DNA of 64,000 nucleotides from Aneurinibacillus sp. REN35 (GTDB taxonomy: Bacteria > Bacillota > Bacilli > Aneurinibacillales > Aneurinibacillaceae), in contig NZ_JBFTXJ020000007.1 of assembly GCF_041379945.2 (NCBI RefSeq), forward strand, positions 124,001 to 188,000, read 5' to 3'. Positions 1 through 8,027 of the stretch are shown in pieces (the first letter of the stretch is position 1; every line of letters begins with the position of its first letter). The position numbers and the translations under genes are program-made. The notes below the pieces were generated by a model. That model saw only the letters and a program-made list of their open reading frames with translations. It was not told the origin of the DNA and did no database searches.

Positions 1-2
1 CC

Positions 3-416
3 CAAACAGAATGGGTACATGGTTTTGAAACGGTACAGCATATACGTGACTTCGCCTTCACCATCGACGAGCCGGAGAAAATCGGCGGTACAAACAAAGG
101 GCCGACTCCGCTCGAATATGTGCTCGGTGCTTATAACGGCTGTCTGCAAGTTGTCATTGAGACGATTGCCCGTGAACTTGGCGTGCATATTGTAGCAATC
201 TCCTTATACAGCGAAGGTACAGTAGATCGGCGCGGTATGTTCGGAACAGCCGATGTCTCTCCTCATTTTCAACAGATTCGCACTACTATAGAAATAGAGG
301 CAGCAGGCAAGGAAAAACTCGAAGAACTCAAGAAAAAGCTGTACCAACGATGCCCGATGTACAACTTAATCAAAGACGCAGGCATTGAACAGGAAATCAT
401 TTGGAAAGTCAAATAA
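3..416 (+). CDS. OsmC family protein (5' end outside window)
   Basis: The gene enters the window already open: the frame reads from base 3 with no stop, so the N-terminus lies upstream of the window. The visible 137 codons show the OsmC signature: a DEP..IGG.N.GPTP stretch just before a helix with the first conserved cysteine (NGCLQV, codon at about 141) and the second cysteine in RCPMYN (about 351). Family members reduce organic or fatty-acid hydroperoxides with this cysteine pair; many homologues are uncharacterised. An internal GTG at 120 would cut the domain in half and is not the start. A bidirectional hairpin follows directly after the stop. The peroxidase role is inferred from the family. 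Confidence 0.85.
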   Translation, partial: QTEWVHGFETVQHIRDFAFTIDEPEKIGGTNKGPTPLEYVLGAYNGCLQVVIETIARELGVHIVAISLYSEGTVDRRGMFGTADVSPHFQQIRTTIEIEAAGKEKLEELKKKLYQRCPMYNLIKDAGIEQEIIWKVK

Positions 417-458
417 GAAAAGGGGGCCGGATCATACATCGCGGCTCCCCTTTTCTTA
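414..458. terminator. Bidirectional terminator between osmC-like gene and inhA-like gene
   Basis: An A-rich and G-rich arm (AAGAAAAGGGGGCCG) pairs with CGGCTCCCCTTTTCTT around a short loop. A runs on one side and T runs on the other suit termination of both convergent genes. Confidence 0.75.
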
Positions 459-464
459 TCCAAA

Positions 465-2786
465 CTACTTAAATAATCTTATTGATCCTGCTGAGTTGTC
501 TTTCGCCTCTCCCGTCACTTCGAATTTCAAGCCATGCTGCGGGATCAGACGCCCCGCATCCGGGATGGACGAGTCAAGATACGATTGTGCATCATTAAAT
601 GTTCTAACCCCTGCAAACCCTGGTGAAACAATCGTACCCCAGCGAGCGCTTGTATACTCCCAAGCAGGTGCTTTATCGAAGGAGAAAGCGGCATCCGCAA
701 TCTGATAACGCGTTGAATTTGCCGTCGTCTTCTGGCCATCCGCATTGAAATACAACACATTATGAGCATGCGAATCCACTACTCCGAGGAAACCTTCTCC
801 CGGATGTGCACCTACCCAATTGTCTGTATGACTCTCATCTGCATACCAGACCAATAGACCCGTATTGTATTTAGCTCCACGTGCATAGGCCAGCGCCCTG
901 TCAGCTCCGGCATAGTTACGCCACTCCAACAAATAATAATTCTTAGCAAGACTCTTACCGTTCGAGCGGACAAAACCATCCAATTCAAACTTCGGTGCTT
1001 CTTCGGCATCATCACTGAACACCACCTGTTCGTCCACTGTCAATACCGCACGATCCAGCAGGAATCCGTTTAATGCCAACCCACCATCTGTTATATAGTT
1101 AAAGCGCAGTTTTACTTTTTGGCCTGCATAAGCACTAAGATCAATCGTCTCATCAACCCAACCATGCGTATCGTCATCGTATGCCGCGAGGTTGGTCCAT
1201 GTCTGTCCACCATCCGTACTGGCATCAATATACAAGTAATCATAGCCCGTCTCGATCTGTCGGTACGCTTTGTATTCAAATACTGCCGTCTTCGCATCAA
1301 CCAGATCGAATTCCGGTGAATACATTGCCGTATTCAAATCATCTCCCTTTGTACTAAAGTACGAATACGCTCCTTCAAACGGCGCTACTCCCTGCACTTC
1401 TTTATCCGGTACATTTACCTTTATCATACCTGGCCGCTTTGATTTGGTTACGCTTTGATCAATAACCGTCCTCAAGCCCCGTGAGGTGATATCTTCAGCA
1501 TCTACTTCCTTTATGTTAGCCCAGTTGCCGCCCATCGTTGTTTGAAAGAATAGCTTATTCTGTGGGCTGAAGCTTGTCGGTGCCGTACCCGCGATCTTAC
1601 CTGCCCAGCTTCCTCCACTCATAATTGACCAGACGCCCACCGGCTCACCCTGTCCGCTATACTGCGTATCATATTCATCAGGAAGACCTAGATCATGACC
1701 GAACTCATGTGCAAATACGCCGGTCGCTCCATCTTCCGGTTCAATCGTATAATCGTATGCCGCCATCTGTCCGCCCCAATTCGGACTGTTCGATATCGTA
1801 TTCGGCACTGCATATACTCCGTCAAGCGTCCAACGATGCGACCAGATTGCATCATCGCCAAGCTGGCCTCCGCCGGCCTCTTGTCCCGTTCCGGCATGAA
1901 TAATCATTAGATGATCAATTAGCCCGTCCGGTTCATTCAGATTTCCGTCTCCATCCAGATCATATTGGTCAAAACGATCATACTCAGCTAGATTAATACC
2001 GCTTGCTACCGCTGCATTGAGCGCATCTTTTACCAAATCACGCGGACCCTTTGGCTCTAAATTATCCTGCCCGCGGCTCGGATCATCATCGCCATACTCC
2101 TTGGCCATACCTGGCACAGTTAACCATTCAGACACCGTACCATCTACGGTATAACTTCCTCCTGACTGCTCTTGGTAGTACTGCTTAAGCGTCTGAACCT
2201 TAGAGCCGTCAAACAAGGTAAATTCTTTATCCCCAAACAGCATCTCCTGATAGTGCTGACGGCTGAAGTCATCAGCATACATATAGCCCGGCTCCTGTTC
2301 CACGCTGTTATGTTTAAAATCAGGGAACTCTGCCAGAAGCACCAATACCTTATCCTGACGTACAGGTCCGCTGTATCCCGCTTTTTTAGCAGGCGTCACA
2401 TTGGAGCCATCATGCTTCATTTTTTCTTGTTTATTCATTTTGTCTTTAAACTTATTTTTTTGCTTGGTAAGAAACTTTTTGGCTTTCTTGTCCATTTCCG
2501 TGACGGTTGTATGCGGCTGCTTTGCTTTACTTCCCGCCTTCTTTTGTATGTACGCTCGAACCGTGCGATTTATCTCTGCCTGTGAAGCTTGCGGTGAGAT
2601 GATTCCTCTTTTTTGCAGCCCTTTTGCCAGCCTGTCCTCGTTTATTATCGCAAAATCAATGGCAGGCTGTGCGACTCCCTGAATAACCGCCTCCACCTGC
2701 TTCGCCTGCGCGCTAAATGAAGTCGTGCTGAGCAGTGAACCAGCCAGCATAAGCGATAATACACAGCCAATCGTTTTTCGTTTCAT
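465..2786 (-). CDS. inhA: Immune inhibitor A-type M6 metalloprotease, secreted
   Basis: The 773-residue protein starts with a typical Sec signal (MKRKTIGC, hydrophobic core, cut near FSAQAKQ). The zinc site HEFGHDLGLPDEYD lies near residue 359 and matches the M6 pattern of HExxH followed by a downstream acidic ligand. Calcium-type acidic loops (DQYDLDGDGNLNEPDG) lie before it, and the C-terminal part has the jelly-roll/VEG-like region usual for InhA proteins. InhA homologues in Bacillus are secreted and degrade host or environmental proteins, including antibacterial peptides. The length matches the family. The ATG at 2786 has a GGGGAG about 10 nt upstream. It stands alone, with terminators on both sides. 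An inverted repeat lies about 115 nt upstream. Confidence 0.93.
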   Translation of the reverse strand: MKRKTIGCVLSLMLAGSLLSTTSFSAQAKQVEAVIQGVAQPAIDFAIINEDRLAKGLQKRGIISPQASQAEINRTVRAYIQKKAGSKAKQPHTTVTEMDKKAKKFLTKQKNKFKDKMNKQEKMKHDGSNVTPAKKAGYSGPVRQDKVLVLLAEFPDFKHNSVEQEPGYMYADDFSRQHYQEMLFGDKEFTLFDGSKVQTLKQYYQEQSGGSYTVDGTVSEWLTVPGMAKEYGDDDPSRGQDNLEPKGPRDLVKDALNAAVASGINLAEYDRFDQYDLDGDGNLNEPDGLIDHLMIIHAGTGQEAGGGQLGDDAIWSHRWTLDGVYAVPNTISNSPNWGGQMAAYDYTIEPEDGATGVFAHEFGHDLGLPDEYDTQYSGQGEPVGVWSIMSGGSWAGKIAGTAPTSFSPQNKLFFQTTMGGNWANIKEVDAEDITSRGLRTVIDQSVTKSKRPGMIKVNVPDKEVQGVAPFEGAYSYFSTKGDDLNTAMYSPEFDLVDAKTAVFEYKAYRQIETGYDYLYIDASTDGGQTWTNLAAYDDDTHGWVDETIDLSAYAGQKVKLRFNYITDGGLALNGFLLDRAVLTVDEQVVFSDDAEEAPKFELDGFVRSNGKSLAKNYYLLEWRNYAGADRALAYARGAKYNTGLLVWYADESHTDNWVGAHPGEGFLGVVDSHAHNVLYFNADGQKTTANSTRYQIADAAFSFDKAPAWEYTSARWGTIVSPGFAGVRTFNDAQSYLDSSIPDAGRLIPQHGLKFEVTGEAKDNSAGSIRLFK

Positions 2787-2901
2787 TGTAAGCGTACTCC
2801 CCTTCTCTTTTCCATTTCTAATTTTCAGTAAACTAATACTACATAGATTTCTACAAAAGAGAAATAGGTCTAGTAAATTACTTTCATTTTTGTTTTTTTC
2901 C

Positions 2902-2925
2902 TTCCTAGGTACGCATAACTAGGAA
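2902..2925. repeat. Inverted repeat TTCCTAG-N10-CTAGGAA upstream of the inhA-like gene
   Basis: Two perfect 7-bp arms separated by 10 bp sit between the permease terminator and the protease gene. There is no T run after it, so a regulator-binding site is likelier than a terminator. No binding protein is known to me. Confidence 0.4.
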
Positions 2926-2954
2926 TTTGTTGGAAAATGGAGCTGTTTTCTTAA

Positions 2955-2991
2955 AATAAAAACACAGCCGCCTATAAAAGCAGCTGTGTTC
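2955..2991 (-). terminator. Terminator of the purine permease gene
   Basis: On the minus strand AACACAGCTGC pairs with GCGGCTGTGTT and is followed by TTTTATTTT, 20-50 nt past the permease stop. Confidence 0.8.
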
Positions 2992-3010
2992 TCAAACTTA
3001 TTATTCTTAA

Positions 3011-4303
3011 TTATACGTAAGCAAAATAAGCGATAAAGATAACCGCTAAACCGTACATAATCGGATGAACGTCACGGCCCCGTTTTAATGCCAGCATCGT
3101 AATCGGATATAGAATAAAACCAAGCGCAATGCCAGTTGCAACGCTGAACGTGAGCGGCATCATAATGATGGTGACAAAGGCAGGAATCATAATATCGAGA
3201 CGGTTCCAATTAATATGGCGGATTTCAGACGCCATCATTGCGCCAACAATAATCAATGCCGGTGCCGTCACTTCCGATGTGACAACAGAAAGAATCGGCG
3301 AGAAGAACAGAGCCAGTGTAAAGCAAGCCGCGATAACAACCGATGTAAAGCCGGTTCGGCCGCCTACCGCAATGCCTGCTGATGACTCGATAAATGAAGC
3401 CGTCGTAGACGTACCAAGCACAGAGCCGATCACAGATGCAGAGGAATCGGCAAGCAGCGCACGTCCCGCATTCGGAATTTGATTATCCTTAATAATACCG
3501 GCCTGACTCGCTACCGCAATCAGCGTACCTGCCGTATCGAAGAAGCCCACGAACAGAAACGTAAAGATAACCGCTAAAAGCTCCGGCGTAAATACATCCG
3601 GCAGGTGCTCGAACGCGACGCCAAATGTCGGCGCAAGACTTGGGATGGTTCCCACAACGTTAGAAGGAACATCAATCAGGCCAAAAATCATACCTACAAT
3701 TGTAGAGATGATCATCCCGTAAAAAATACCGCCCTGTACATTTCTGATTAACAATACCATGGTAACGATGAATCCGAACAGCGCAAGCAGTGTCGGTGCC
3801 GCCTTCAGATTACCGAGCGAGACAAATGTCGCATCACTCTTCTGTATGATCCCGGCGCTTTTCAAGCCAATAAAGGTGACAAAAAAACCGATGCCCCCGG
3901 CAATTGCGTATTTCAAATCCTGCGGAATGACATTGATGATCTTCTCCCGGATTTTTAACACGCTCAGAATCACGAATAGCACACCAGACACAAATACGCC
4001 GGTCAGTGCAGTCTGCCACGGAATTCCCATGCTGATTACAACCGAATAGGTAAAGAATGAGTTCAATCCCATGCTTGATGCAATCCCGATTGGATAGTTG
4101 GCAAGAAGCCCCATCAACAGCGTTCCTAGAATGGCCGTCAAAGCGGTAGCAGTAAATACCGCGCCTTTGTCCATACCGGATTCACTCAGTACAATCGGAT
4201 TTACTACAAGAATATAGGCCATCGCCAAAAACGTGGTAATACCTGCGACAGTTTCTTGTCTGTACGTTGTCTCCCTTTCCTCAAAAGCAAAAAACTTCTT
4301 CAT
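3011..4303 (-). CDS. pbuG: NCS2 (AzgA-like) guanine/hypoxanthine permease
   Basis: About 430 residues with roughly twelve hydrophobic segments. The N-terminal FAFEERETTYRQE motif, the AYILVVNP segment and GLNSFFTYSVV are hallmarks of the AzgA/PbuG/PbuO branch of NCS2 proton-coupled purine permeases. It imports hypoxanthine or guanine for salvage. The start at 4303 is preferred over the in-frame ATG at 4309 because the GGAGG lies only 2 nt from the latter and 8 nt from the former. A purine aptamer and a terminator lie in its leader, which supports purine transport and regulation by guanine-type ligands. PbuG or PbuO cannot be told apart by eye. Confidence 0.9.
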   Translation of the reverse strand: MKKFFAFEERETTYRQETVAGITTFLAMAYILVVNPIVLSESGMDKGAVFTATALTAILGTLLMGLLANYPIGIASSMGLNSFFTYSVVISMGIPWQTALTGVFVSGVLFVILSVLKIREKIINVIPQDLKYAIAGGIGFFVTFIGLKSAGIIQKSDATFVSLGNLKAAPTLLALFGFIVTMVLLIRNVQGGIFYGMIISTIVGMIFGLIDVPSNVVGTIPSLAPTFGVAFEHLPDVFTPELLAVIFTFLFVGFFDTAGTLIAVASQAGIIKDNQIPNAGRALLADSSASVIGSVLGTSTTASFIESSAGIAVGGRTGFTSVVIAACFTLALFFSPILSVVTSEVTAPALIIVGAMMASEIRHINWNRLDIMIPAFVTIIMMPLTFSVATGIALGFILYPITMLALKRGRDVHPIMYGLAVIFIAYFAYV

Positions 4304-4337
4304 TATCATGTCCTCCAGCCGCGTCTCCCTGCATAAA

Positions 4338-4383
4338 CCAAAAAAGCTCCAGCAAGCCGTCTACGGCTTCGCCAAAGCTTCTG
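4338..4383 (-). terminator. Riboswitch expression platform: leader terminator of the purine permease
   Basis: On the minus strand GAAGCCGT pairs with ACGGCTT, extended by an outer AAGCT/AGCTT pairing and followed by six T. It lies between the aptamer (4457-4526) and the permease start (4303), where ligand-controlled premature termination would act. Confidence 0.85.
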
Positions 4384-4456
4384 AATAACAAAGGATACGG
4401 AAAATGAGGCAGCAACATACAGAGTAGACTGTAGTATTCGCAGTTTTCAACGCAAT

Positions 4457-4526
4457 CCTCTGTAGTCAAGCTTTTTACGGAAGCTCGGTAGAGACGTGCG
4501 GGCCATATTCCCGAACATATACAAGG
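4457..4526 (-). promoter_or_regulatory. Purine (guanine-type) riboswitch aptamer
   Basis: The minus-strand sequence fits the purine aptamer element by element: P2 CGGG/CCCG closing the loop AATATGG, junction J2/3 ending in TCTCTACC, P3 GAGCTT/AAGCTT closing the loop CCGTAAA, and P1 pairing TTGTA with TACAG. The specificity base after P3 is C (GACTAC; plus-strand G at 4465). That is the guanine/hypoxanthine class; the adenine class has U here. It precedes a purine permease and a terminator hairpin, so ligand binding should switch transcription off. Confidence 0.95.
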
Positions 4527-4559
4527 ACTTCAATCATGTTTTATAAATGTATGGAGACA

Positions 4560-4588
4560 AATGTACCAAGAACACGAACGTTCGTCAA
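4560..4588 (-). promoter_or_regulatory. Probable sigma-A promoter of the purine permease leader
   Basis: Minus strand TTGACG (4583-4588), 17-bp spacer, TACATT (4560-4565), placed about 35 nt before the aptamer. The 12-bp palindrome ACGAACGTTCGT (4574-4585) overlaps the -35 and could be an operator. Confidence 0.6.
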
Positions 4589-4712
4589 TACAAGATAGAA
4601 AACACGAAACATTAAAAAAACGGTCAGGATATATCCTCAAAAACACTGAACACACAACCCAATTAAAATTCAAACAATGAAACCTCCCCATAGAGACGAC
4701 TTGGTCACATAT

Positions 4713-4802
4713 TCGGTACGTAATCCGTTCAGTTCCCTCAATGATCGCTTCTCTTTCAGCATACTTTCGCGCATTTCTTGCCACAAGCTCGGAAATATTC
4801 AT
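4713..4802 (-). pseudogene. N-terminal remnant of an acyl-CoA ligase (AMP-binding) gene
   Basis: From an ATG at 4802 the minus strand reads MNISELVARNARKY, then about 15 more residues ending in ERITYR. This is the usual start of long-chain acyl-CoA ligases, whose next residues are normally ELDE or similar. The similarity stops after about 30 codons, and no AMP-binding motifs follow in any frame before the permease promoter. The ribosome site GGGGAGGAG ahead of the ATG is intact. The gene therefore looks truncated by deletion, not frameshifted. The open frame goes on with unrelated sequence to about 4530, which is probably not a functional protein. Confidence 0.6.
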
Positions 4803-4841
4803 TCTCCTCCCCACCTTCTTGAGACATACATAGTGCTCTGT

Positions 4842-4857
4842 TTCTTATATATAAGAA
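4842..4857. repeat. 16-bp palindrome TTCTTATATATAAGAA
   Basis: A perfect palindrome between the start of the acyl-CoA ligase remnant and ypmR. It may be a relic operator of the lost gene or part of the ypmR promoter region; AT-rich palindromes also arise by chance. Confidence 0.35.
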
Positions 4858-4931
4858 GGGGGTAGTAGAGGCTTGAGATTATTCCGACCCTGGCGGTACG
4901 ATACTGTTAACAAGAATTAGGTGTGAGTGCA

Positions 4932-5843
4932 TTGAAAAAGATACGAATCGGACTTGCAGCAGCAGGCGTGGCCGCATGTGTGCTCTCCATCGCTGCGATG
5001 GTGTTAAAACAACCTACACAGCCTGCCAACTCGTCCGCTGCTTTATCCCATACGAATAAACAAAGCGACATTCCCCTCTCCACCCAACCAGCTATGCGGC
5101 AGTATACGAAGCAGGCGGCCCCACCTGCCGCAGAAGTCAAGCAAAAGGTGATTCAGGTGATCGAGAGTGCGCAGGGACTGGCGCTTAAAAAAGATATTAA
5201 AATTGTTGCGCTCGGCGACTCCTTGACGCAAGGCGTAGGAGACGAGACGAATGAAGGCGGATATGTCGGCATCATCAAAAACACGTTAAAAAATAATAAG
5301 AATCAAAGCCACATTTCAGTGGAAAACTTCGGAAAAAGAGGGAATCGAACCGATCAATTGCTTGAGAGAATCGAACAAAAAAAAATTACGTCCTCCATTC
5401 AGGACGCCGATATTATACTCATTACAATCGGTGCCAATGATGTGATGAAAATCGTTCGCTCCAATTTTAACCATCTTACCTATGAAGACTTTGTTAAAGA
5501 ACAGGTGAACTACCAAATCCGGCTTCAGCATGTCATTGAACGTATACACAAAAAAAACCACAACGCTCATATTTATTTGCTTGGTATCTACAACCCGTTC
5601 GATAAATACTTTGGTGATATTAAAGAAATGGATCTTATTATCGCAGATTGGAACCGAATCGGCGCACAGGTGATTAGCCGATACGATCGTGCTACATTTG
5701 TTCCGATTCAAACCATCTTTCAAAAACCAAAAGAAAATCTATTATATGAAGATAATTTTCATCCGAACGAAATAGGATACAAGCGCATGGCTGAACGGGT
5801 ACTGCAATATATCAAACCCGAAATCGAAAATCATAGCCGATAA
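4932..5843 (+). CDS. ypmR: SGNH/GDSL hydrolase, YpmR-like
   Basis: An N-terminal hydrophobic segment (about residues 7-26) suggests export or membrane anchoring, followed by a low-complexity linker. The SGNH blocks are all present: block I ALGDSLTQG with the nucleophile serine, a Gly in ENFGKRG, block III GANDV with Asn, and block V DNFHPNEIGY with Asp and His. Family members are esterases or lipases; the substrate of YpmR is unknown. A TTG at 4932 is preferred because AGGTG lies 8 nt upstream; the GTG at 4923 overlaps that site. It lies 33 nt before a DUF2140 gene, the same pairing as ypmR-ypmS in Bacillus. Confidence 0.88.
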   Translation: MKKIRIGLAAAGVAACVLSIAAMVLKQPTQPANSSAALSHTNKQSDIPLSTQPAMRQYTKQAAPPAAEVKQKVIQVIESAQGLALKKDIKIVALGDSLTQGVGDETNEGGYVGIIKNTLKNNKNQSHISVENFGKRGNRTDQLLERIEQKKITSSIQDADIILITIGANDVMKIVRSNFNHLTYEDFVKEQVNYQIRLQHVIERIHKKNHNAHIYLLGIYNPFDKYFGDIKEMDLIIADWNRIGAQVISRYDRATFVPIQTIFQKPKENLLYEDNFHPNEIGYKRMAERVLQYIKPEIENHSR

Positions 5844-5876
5844 CTAGCACACTAGAACGAAAGTAGGGACTGACCC

Positions 5877-6491
5877 ATGATAGACAGACAAAATAAAGAA
5901 AACAACTGGAAACGCTGGTTTTTGGTCCTGCTCGGGATCAACCTTTTTATACTCATCGGAATGATCTGGCTGATTTTTGCTCCTGCTTCGCAATCCGATC
6001 TTCCTAACATGGAAAATACGAAGCAGAACGAAGCTGAATTTACCGTCTCCTCCACCAAGCAGAACGTAAACCAGCTAATCAGCAGCTATCTCGCAACATT
6101 ACCGAAAAATAAGGCACTTCACTATTCGCTTACCCTTAAAGATGATGTTGAACTGCAAGGAGCGGTTTTTGCCTTCAACCGTAAAATTCCGCTTACTGCG
6201 ACATTCGAGCCGCTTGTACAGGAAAATGGAGATCTTATTCTGCGGCAGAAATCACTCGCACTAGGCAAGCTAGAACTCCCGAATAAAGCGGTGCTTGCAT
6301 ATGTGCGCGACAACTATCCAATGCCCGAGTGGGTGAAGGTTGATCCGGTAAAGGAGGATATCTATGTAGCCGTAACGAAAATGGAGACAAAAAGCAACTT
6401 TAAGATTAAGGCAAAGCAAATTGACCTTGCACGTGATCAGCTCGTCTTCACGTTTACCGTACCGAATGATGCTTTGAACTTTCAAAAGTAA
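5877..6491 (+). CDS. ypmS: YpmS family protein (DUF2140)
   Basis: The 204-residue protein has a short basic N-terminus, one membrane helix (about residues 14-37, FLVLLGINLFILIGMIW) and an outside domain. The domain carries the YpmS-type features: an NQLISSYLA segment and a repeat of short beta strands ending in VPNDALNFQK. The function is unknown. The conserved link to the exported GDSL hydrolase just upstream suggests they act together at the cell surface, possibly on lipids or the envelope. Probably co-transcribed with ypmR; a terminator lies about 105 nt downstream. Confidence 0.85.
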   Translation: MIDRQNKENNWKRWFLVLLGINLFILIGMIWLIFAPASQSDLPNMENTKQNEAEFTVSSTKQNVNQLISSYLATLPKNKALHYSLTLKDDVELQGAVFAFNRKIPLTATFEPLVQENGDLILRQKSLALGKLELPNKAVLAYVRDNYPMPEWVKVDPVKEDIYVAVTKMETKSNFKIKAKQIDLARDQLVFTFTVPNDALNFQK

Positions 6492-6595
6492 CAGTTCCTT
6501 GCTCCTTTGGATTATGAGTATATGATTTCGTCATAAGTTTTTGCAACCTTATGCCTGCCGACCCGTATGTAAAAGTGTACTATCCCCTTTATTCC

Positions 6596-6633
6596 CACCC
6601 CTACTGTTGACAGCCTGTAGGGGTATTTTTTTA
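6596..6633 (+). terminator. Terminator after ypmRS
   Basis: ACCCCTAC pairs with GTAGGGGT around a 12-nt loop, followed by a T-rich run on the plus strand. Confidence 0.85.
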
Positions 6634-6731
6634 TCTATTAGAAAAGAATCAGCAAAAACATGGACATAAAACCCATATCCCAGCCGAATCCTATTACCAT
6701 AGAAGCCTTTTATGGAAAGGGAGAAAGAAAA

Positions 6732-7007
6732 ATGAGGGTATACGGTAGCAGAAAATGTGACGAGTGTCTCCAAAAATATGACTGGGTAGGTTCATTAGAT
6801 AATCAAATAAGTATAGAAACACAAAACCAAATTCTCCGAAATCGGTATTTACAATTCGCTAAATTCTCCCATCTGCAGATGAACACATACAATGTACATG
6901 CTCGATGCCCCTACTGCAAAAAAATAAATGAATTCAGCTATATAAGCTTATCTTTTGACCATAACAGGGAAAGCAACGAAATGCGATTGGGCCTGGCTAT
7001 GATCTAA
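6732..7007 (+). CDS. Small protein with two CxxC motifs, hypothetical
   Basis: A 91-residue protein starting MRVYGSRKCDEC. CDEC near residue 9 and CPYCKK near residue 63 form a likely four-cysteine zinc knuckle. The ATG at 6732 follows a purine-rich site (GGGAGAAAG); an in-frame ATG at 6660 lies too close to the ypmS terminator and lacks a ribosome site. I do not recognise the family. It lies between ypmS and a VanW-like gene on the same strand, but each has its own control signals. Confidence 0.6.
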   Translation: MRVYGSRKCDECLQKYDWVGSLDNQISIETQNQILRNRYLQFAKFSHLQMNTYNVHARCPYCKKINEFSYISLSFDHNRESNEMRLGLAMI

Positions 7008-7041
7008 CCATACAGCCTAGGTAACTCATACCTCGGCTATC

Positions 7042-7070
7042 TTCACAGCACAAATCAATTATAGTATAAT
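7042..7070 (+). promoter_or_regulatory. Sigma-A promoter of the vanW-like gene
   Basis: TTCACA (7042-7047), 17-bp spacer, TATAAT (7065-7070), 30 nt before the start codon. Both elements are close to consensus. Confidence 0.7.
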
Positions 7071-7099
7071 ACATGGAAAAATTATACAGGTGAAAAGAG

Positions 7100-7912
7100 A
7101 TGAAAACGTTACAGCCGATAAAAAGAAGTCCACTTCGCATCTATGCAGGCAAAAAGTTCTACCGCTTAAAACGATATGTAGAGTGGTATCTAAGCGGGAA
7201 ACGCTATGCCACCCAAAAAGAACAAACCACATTGCTTTATGTAATGTATACACATGAGACTCCCTTGCTTCGTGAACTGAAAGATGTGGACATGTGGCTG
7301 CAGCATAATAAGGTAACGAACCTCAAAATCGCTTCACAGCGACTCAATCACCTCATTATCAAACCTGGCGAGACGTTCTCTTATTGGCGCCTTCTCGGAA
7401 ATACGACCAAGCGAAAAGGATATGTCGATGGCATGATTCTGTTCTATGGCAAAGTTACAACCGGAATCGGTGGAGGACTGTGTCAGTTGTCCAATCTGAT
7501 CTATTGGATGACGCTGCATTCGCCGTTAACAGTTACTGAAAGATATCGACATAGCTATGATGTATTTCCCGATTCAAAGCGAAGCCAGCCGTTCGGAAGC
7601 GGAGCAACGTGCGCGTATAACTATGTGGATTTGCAAATAAAGAACGAAACAAACCAAGCCTACCAATTAATTGTCTATGTAACAGATACACATCTGGTCG
7701 GGGAATGGAGAACGGAGAACCCGGCAACAAGAACATATGAAGTATACGAGAGGGAGCACCGCATCACACATGAATACTGGGGTAGTTATGTACGCCACAA
7801 TAAAATTCATAGAAAAGTATACAATCTTAGCAATGAACTAATTGATGACGAGTTTGTTACAGAGAATCATGCGATTATGATGTATGAACCACTGCTAGAA
7901 AATAAAACCTAA
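7100..7912 (+). CDS. VanW family protein
   Basis: The 270-residue protein has the VanW core: LIIKPGETFSYWRLLG, then GGGLCQLSNLIYW with the conserved cysteine, then RHSYDVFPDSKRSQPFGSG. VanW was named from vancomycin-resistance clusters, but its reaction is unknown, and most members are found outside such clusters, as here: no vanHAX, vanY or two-component genes are nearby. There is no clear signal peptide; the N-terminus is basic. The ATG has AGGTGAAAAGAG upstream. A resistance role should not be assumed. Confidence 0.88.
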   Translation: MKTLQPIKRSPLRIYAGKKFYRLKRYVEWYLSGKRYATQKEQTTLLYVMYTHETPLLRELKDVDMWLQHNKVTNLKIASQRLNHLIIKPGETFSYWRLLGNTTKRKGYVDGMILFYGKVTTGIGGGLCQLSNLIYWMTLHSPLTVTERYRHSYDVFPDSKRSQPFGSGATCAYNYVDLQIKNETNQAYQLIVYVTDTHLVGEWRTENPATRTYEVYEREHRITHEYWGSYVRHNKIHRKVYNLSNELIDDEFVTENHAIMMYEPLLENKT

Positions 7913-7930
7913 CAATATTTGATGATAAAG

Positions 7931-7962
7931 AAAAGGAAGGCTGTCTGCACTGCCTTCCTTAC
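7931..7962 (+). terminator. Hairpin after the vanW-like gene
   Basis: AAGGAAGGC pairs with GCCTTCCTT around a 10-nt loop. The T run is weak, so efficiency is uncertain. It may also end the convergent RsbR-like gene. Confidence 0.55.
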
Positions 7963-8027
7963 CAACTTAATTTATACGCATATAATCAAGGATTTCCCAT
8001 TCTTCATAATTATCCGTGCTATGAAGC

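Noticed and set aside
4507-4519. PurR-box-like match (ATTCCCGAACATA)
   Set aside because: It falls inside P2 and the P1-P2 junction of the riboswitch aptamer, which fully explains the bases.
7100-7912. Vancomycin-resistance locus
   Set aside because: VanW alone does not give resistance, and no vanH, vanA, vanX, vanY or two-component genes are present.
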